Assembly: GCF_000745975.1 (NCBI RefSeq)
Contig: NZ_JQKJ01000019.1
Span: forward strand, 1-64,000
From: Desulfobacter vibrioformis DSM 8776
GTDB lineage: Bacteria > Desulfobacterota > Desulfobacteria > Desulfobacterales > Desulfobacteraceae
Reading direction: 5' to 3'
Length of the DNA stretch: 64,000 nucleotides
Shown piece after piece: positions 62,093 through 64,000 of the stretch. The position numbers were made by a program, and so were the translations under genes. Positions within the stretch are counted from its first letter, which is position 1. Each line of letters opens with the position of its first letter. Under the pieces are notes generated by a model. The model made no database searches. It worked only from the letters and a program-made list of their open reading frames with translations, and was not told the DNA's origin.

Positions 62093-62171
62093 AGCGAACA
62101 CTGGTTTCATCTGCGTTGCCCAGAGTGAGGAACGAACAGCGGGTAACGTCAGGTGTAAACACTCGTTATGT
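62093..62171 (-). repeat. attC-like site after aminotransferase cassette
   Basis: The minus strand starts ACATAACGAGTGTTTACACC, and ends AACCAGTGTTCGCT. The left arm GTTTACACCTGACGTTACCC pairs with GGGCAACGCAGATGAAAC with one unpaired A. It overlaps the aminotransferase stop codon. It shares its arms with the site at 54924. Confidence 0.6.
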
Positions 62172-63335
62172 GATTAATTTAATACATGATTTTGCTTCTT
62201 GTAACGCGTCGATAAATCTATCAATTTCTGTCTCGCTAATTATAAGTGGTGGATCAATCCTTAAAGATGAACCTCGATTTCCTACAATATATCCTCTCTC
62301 AATAAGCTTATTATAAAGAAATTTAGTAATTTCTTCGTTTTTGATATCAACAGTGAGCATCAAACCCCTACCCCGAACTTCCGTAATAATTTTTTTATCA
62401 ACAAGTGCTTCAAGCTGTTTATGTAAAAGTAAACCACTACTCTCTGCTTTAGATATCAGATTTTTTTCTTCGATATACTGGATCACTCCATATACTACTG
62501 AAGCTCCCAAAGGATCATTTTGATGGGACTGTGAATAATGAAAAGGTTTTCGGTCTAGTTCCCTTGCCGCGGATTTGTTGATCAAAGCGATACTTACGGG
62601 ATACCCGTTTCCAATTCCTTTACCGACAGCTATAAAATCGGGATCAATGTCATAATGCTGATAACCAAACCATTTTCCTGTGCGTCCAATACCGGTCGTT
62701 ACCTCATTAGCGACAATTTTTCCCCCGTTGTTTCGAACAATCTTGGCGATATTACTTATTAACGCCTTTGGTGGAAAACGCACAAAACCAGAAGAGCTAC
62801 CTGGTTCAAAAATAAATTCAGATATGTCTTTTGGTATTTTTTGAAGAACCTCACATGATTGATCGCACTTTTCTATATTAGGACAGCTTTTGCACCGCTC
62901 CCAATTTAATAAATGCCAGTTTTTTGATTTATCGACAATTGAAGAATACGCTCCAAGATATGAATCATGGAGTGTCATCGATACACGTTTTTCAGTCAGA
63001 TGTTTAGCCATCTGACTTGATATCTCAATCGCCTCACTACCAGAACAAAGAAATACACTTTTCCCGTTTTTAAATCCAGCGGTGTTGAGAATTAACTTTG
63101 CTGACTTTTCAAGTATTTCATTTGAATAGCAAAAACCAGCGTGCGTCAATGAGTCAATTTGGTTTTTGATTATTCCGTTTATCTCAGTATTATTATGTCC
63201 AAGCGATGTACACCAAACACCTGACTCCATGTCCATATAGCTTTTGCCTTGTTCGTCATATATGTATAGGCCTTCGCTTTTAATAATATTGGGGATTTTA
63301 AGTTCATGACCTGTACAAAAAAATACATGTTCCAT
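62166..63335 (-). CDS. Class III aminotransferase-like protein with altered active site
   Basis: 389 residues. The Schiff-base lysine is present in FIAVGKGIGNGYPVSIAL near residue 235. The aspartate that normally holds the pyridine nitrogen (usual DEVQTG) reads asparagine in IVANEVTTGIGRTGKWFG near 210. An unusual insert CKSCPNIEKCDQSCEVL near 148-164 carries four cysteines as C-x2-C-x5-C-x3-C, which could bind a metal or an Fe-S cluster. FLCSGSEAIEISSQMAKHL near 94 is the phosphate-binding region. The gene is carried as a cassette. Activity as a normal transaminase is in doubt. Confidence 0.82.
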   Translation of the reverse strand: MEHVFFCTGHELKIPNIIKSEGLYIYDEQGKSYMDMESGVWCTSLGHNNTEINGIIKNQIDSLTHAGFCYSNEILEKSAKLILNTAGFKNGKSVFLCSGSEAIEISSQMAKHLTEKRVSMTLHDSYLGAYSSIVDKSKNWHLLNWERCKSCPNIEKCDQSCEVLQKIPKDISEFIFEPGSSSGFVRFPPKALISNIAKIVRNNGGKIVANEVTTGIGRTGKWFGYQHYDIDPDFIAVGKGIGNGYPVSIALINKSAARELDRKPFHYSQSHQNDPLGASVVYGVIQYIEEKNLISKAESSGLLLHKQLEALVDKKIITEVRGRGLMLTVDIKNEEITKFLYNKLIERGYIVGNRGSSLRIDPPLIISETEIDRFIDALQEAKSCIKLIT

Positions 63336-63357
63336 TTCTTATTCTCTTTCTTCGTTT

Positions 63358-63381
63358 TTCACATAACATTCGCTTAACCAT
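63358..63381 (-). repeat. Half of an attC-like site
   Basis: The minus strand reads GGTTAAGCGAATGTTATGTG, the return arm and R' (GTTATGT) of an attC. The left arm is missing; a folD fragment is joined directly in its place. It sits before the aminotransferase ribosome site. Confidence 0.5.
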
Positions 63382-63495
63382 TGCTGCTACAACAATATCT
63401 GCATTTCTTATTATTTCCTCGATATTTTTTGTTTTTGAGTGGCAGATGGTTACTGTAGCATTATCAATGAAAAGACTCTTACCACTATTCGAGAT
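63382..63495 (-). pseudogene. folD: folD fragment
   Basis: The minus strand translates to ISNSGKSLFIDNATVTICHS and SKTKNIEEIIRNADIVVAA, matching the central part of bifunctional methylenetetrahydrofolate dehydrogenase/cyclohydrolase, including the cofactor-binding ATVTICHSKTK block. There is no start, and the frame is interrupted after VVAA by half an attC. About 35 codons remain of roughly 290. Confidence 0.72.
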
Positions 63496-63674
63496 GATTG
63501 GTAAAGGGTTCCATTTGAAGTTTTTCGATATAATGCAGACTGTTGCTGATGATATCAATGAATACGTTTTCTGAAATTATCAGGCCTTCATCCCAAAACA
63601 CCCGCTGCAGCCGACGGCAAAAACGCAGTCAGCCGCAGAAGGCATTAAGTTTCCCACAAACAAATTCTCTTACA

Positions 63675-64000
63675 TTACCAGGTCATGGCATTTTTCACAG
63701 CCTTGACAAGTCGTTGCATATCGCCGGCAAACACATGGCCGATATTGCCGATGCGGAAGGTGTCAATTTCCGTCACCTTGCCCGGATAGATCACAAATCC
63801 CTGGGATTTGAGCCGTTCGTAGAAGCCTTTAAAATCGTAGCCCCGGGCTTGGGGGCTGTGAAAGGCCGTAATGACCGGGGACTGGAACGCCTCGGGCAGC
63901 AGGGGTTTGAACCCAAGGCCTGTCATGCCCTCCGCCAGAATTTTCTGGTTCTCTTTATATCGCTGCCAGCGGGCGGTCACCCCGCCCTCGGCTTCCAGTT
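63675..64000 (-). CDS. phnW: 2-aminoethylphosphonate aminotransferase-like, 5' end beyond window
   Basis: A C-terminal fragment of about 108 residues that runs off the right edge. Blocks such as RWQRYKENQKILAEGM, PEAFQSPVITAFHSP and FYERLKSQGFVIYPGKVTE, then DTFRIGNIGHVFAGDM, fit the end of class V aminotransferases of the PhnW type. The active-site lysine is outside the window. It has richer GC than the array to its left, and probably belongs to the chromosomal backbone. Confidence 0.75.
   Translation of the reverse strand, partial: LEAEGGVTARWQRYKENQKILAEGMTGLGFKPLLPEAFQSPVITAFHSPQARGYDFKGFYERLKSQGFVIYPGKVTEIDTFRIGNIGHVFAGDMQRLVKAVKNAMTW

Larger units (their letters stand above)
52970..63600 (-). 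mobile_element. Integron-like cassette array without visible integrase
   Basis: About 10.6 kb in which every real gene is on the minus strand, most are single-gene units with their own ribosome site, and short imperfect palindromes resembling attC sites follow the genes. At least six such sites are reasonable (53451, 54289, 54924, 57611, 59636, 60661) and two more are partial (56757, 63358). The cargo is unrelated and includes toxin-antitoxin modules and a restriction-like protein, as in sedentary chromosomal integrons. No intI gene, attI site or Pc promoter lies inside the window, so it could be a CALIN or the tail of an array whose integrase is outside. Confidence 0.7.

Noticed and set aside
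62083-62316. Plus-strand 77-codon frame
   Set aside because: Antisense to the attC and to the aminotransferase C-terminus.
52970-64000. Integron integrase gene in the window
   Set aside because: No frame on either strand shows tyrosine recombinase motifs. The gene, if present, is outside.

Overview
The window looks like part of the chromosome of an anaerobic Desulfobacterota (Desulfobacteraceae-like) bacterium. This is an inference from the gene mix: very many PAS, Cache, HAMP, histidine-kinase, GGDEF-EAL and chemoreceptor proteins, a GlcD/GlcF-type 2-hydroxyacid dehydrogenase, a TRAP transporter, a complete MCE/Mla lipid-transport operon and a bifunctional-looking signalling repertoire. No rRNA, tRNA or CRISPR array was seen.

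Layout. 1-2.1 kb: an IS982-type transposase running off the left edge and a coiled-coil membrane protein that ends at the IS. 2.1-7.5 kb: leftward prmA, an Mla-like operon (permease, ATPase, MCE protein, auxiliary lipoprotein) and, closing the operon, a eukaryote-type HisA. 7.8-11.5 kb: a PhnD-like binding protein with a hybrid histidine kinase. 11.6-18.1 kb: sulfotransferase-like protein, DUF1456 and CvfB-like pair, transglutaminase-like protein, RelA/SpoT-domain protein and a soluble chemoreceptor. 18.4-23.4 kb: glcD-glcF, a Tat-exported M48 lipoprotein protease and an M23 peptidase. 23.4-27.0 kb: a second binding protein/hybrid kinase pair. 27.2-33.9 kb: a leftward operon of a triple CheW protein, a six-PAS chemoreceptor, a GNAT acetyltransferase, an HDAC-family deacetylase and a YkgJ-like cysteine-cluster protein. 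34.6-38.7 kb: an HD-GYP response regulator and a Cache-PAS-GGDEF-EAL protein. 38.9-45.0 kb: class III aminotransferase, TRAP transporter and divergent aldehyde dehydrogenase, probably for an omega-amino acid. 45.3-48.5 kb: a third binding protein/sensor pair, this time with GGDEF-EAL. 48.8-52.9 kb: DEAD-box helicase with a terminator just before its start, alpha-amylase and class 3 lipase.

The most unusual region is 52.97-63.6 kb. It is a run of small, functionally unrelated, AT-richer genes, all on the minus strand, most followed by an imperfect palindrome of about 60-100 bp that looks like an integron attC recombination site. The cargo includes a hotdog thioesterase, two methyltransferases (one a fragment), a cupin, a PrpF-family isomerase, a DsrE-like protein, a GmrSD/DUF262-DUF1524 defence-type protein, an alpha/beta hydrolase, a YefM-YoeB toxin-antitoxin pair, a broken HigB-HigA pair cut by a group II intron relic, a class III aminotransferase with an altered active site and a folD fragment. 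No integrase gene is visible, so inside the window it is a cluster of attC sites lacking an integrase. The window ends in a partial phnW-like aminotransferase.

Three themes recur: transporter-less periplasmic binding proteins paired with membrane sensors (three times), reversible-acetylation enzymes in one operon with chemotaxis proteins, and cassette shuffling that leaves chimeric pseudogenes.
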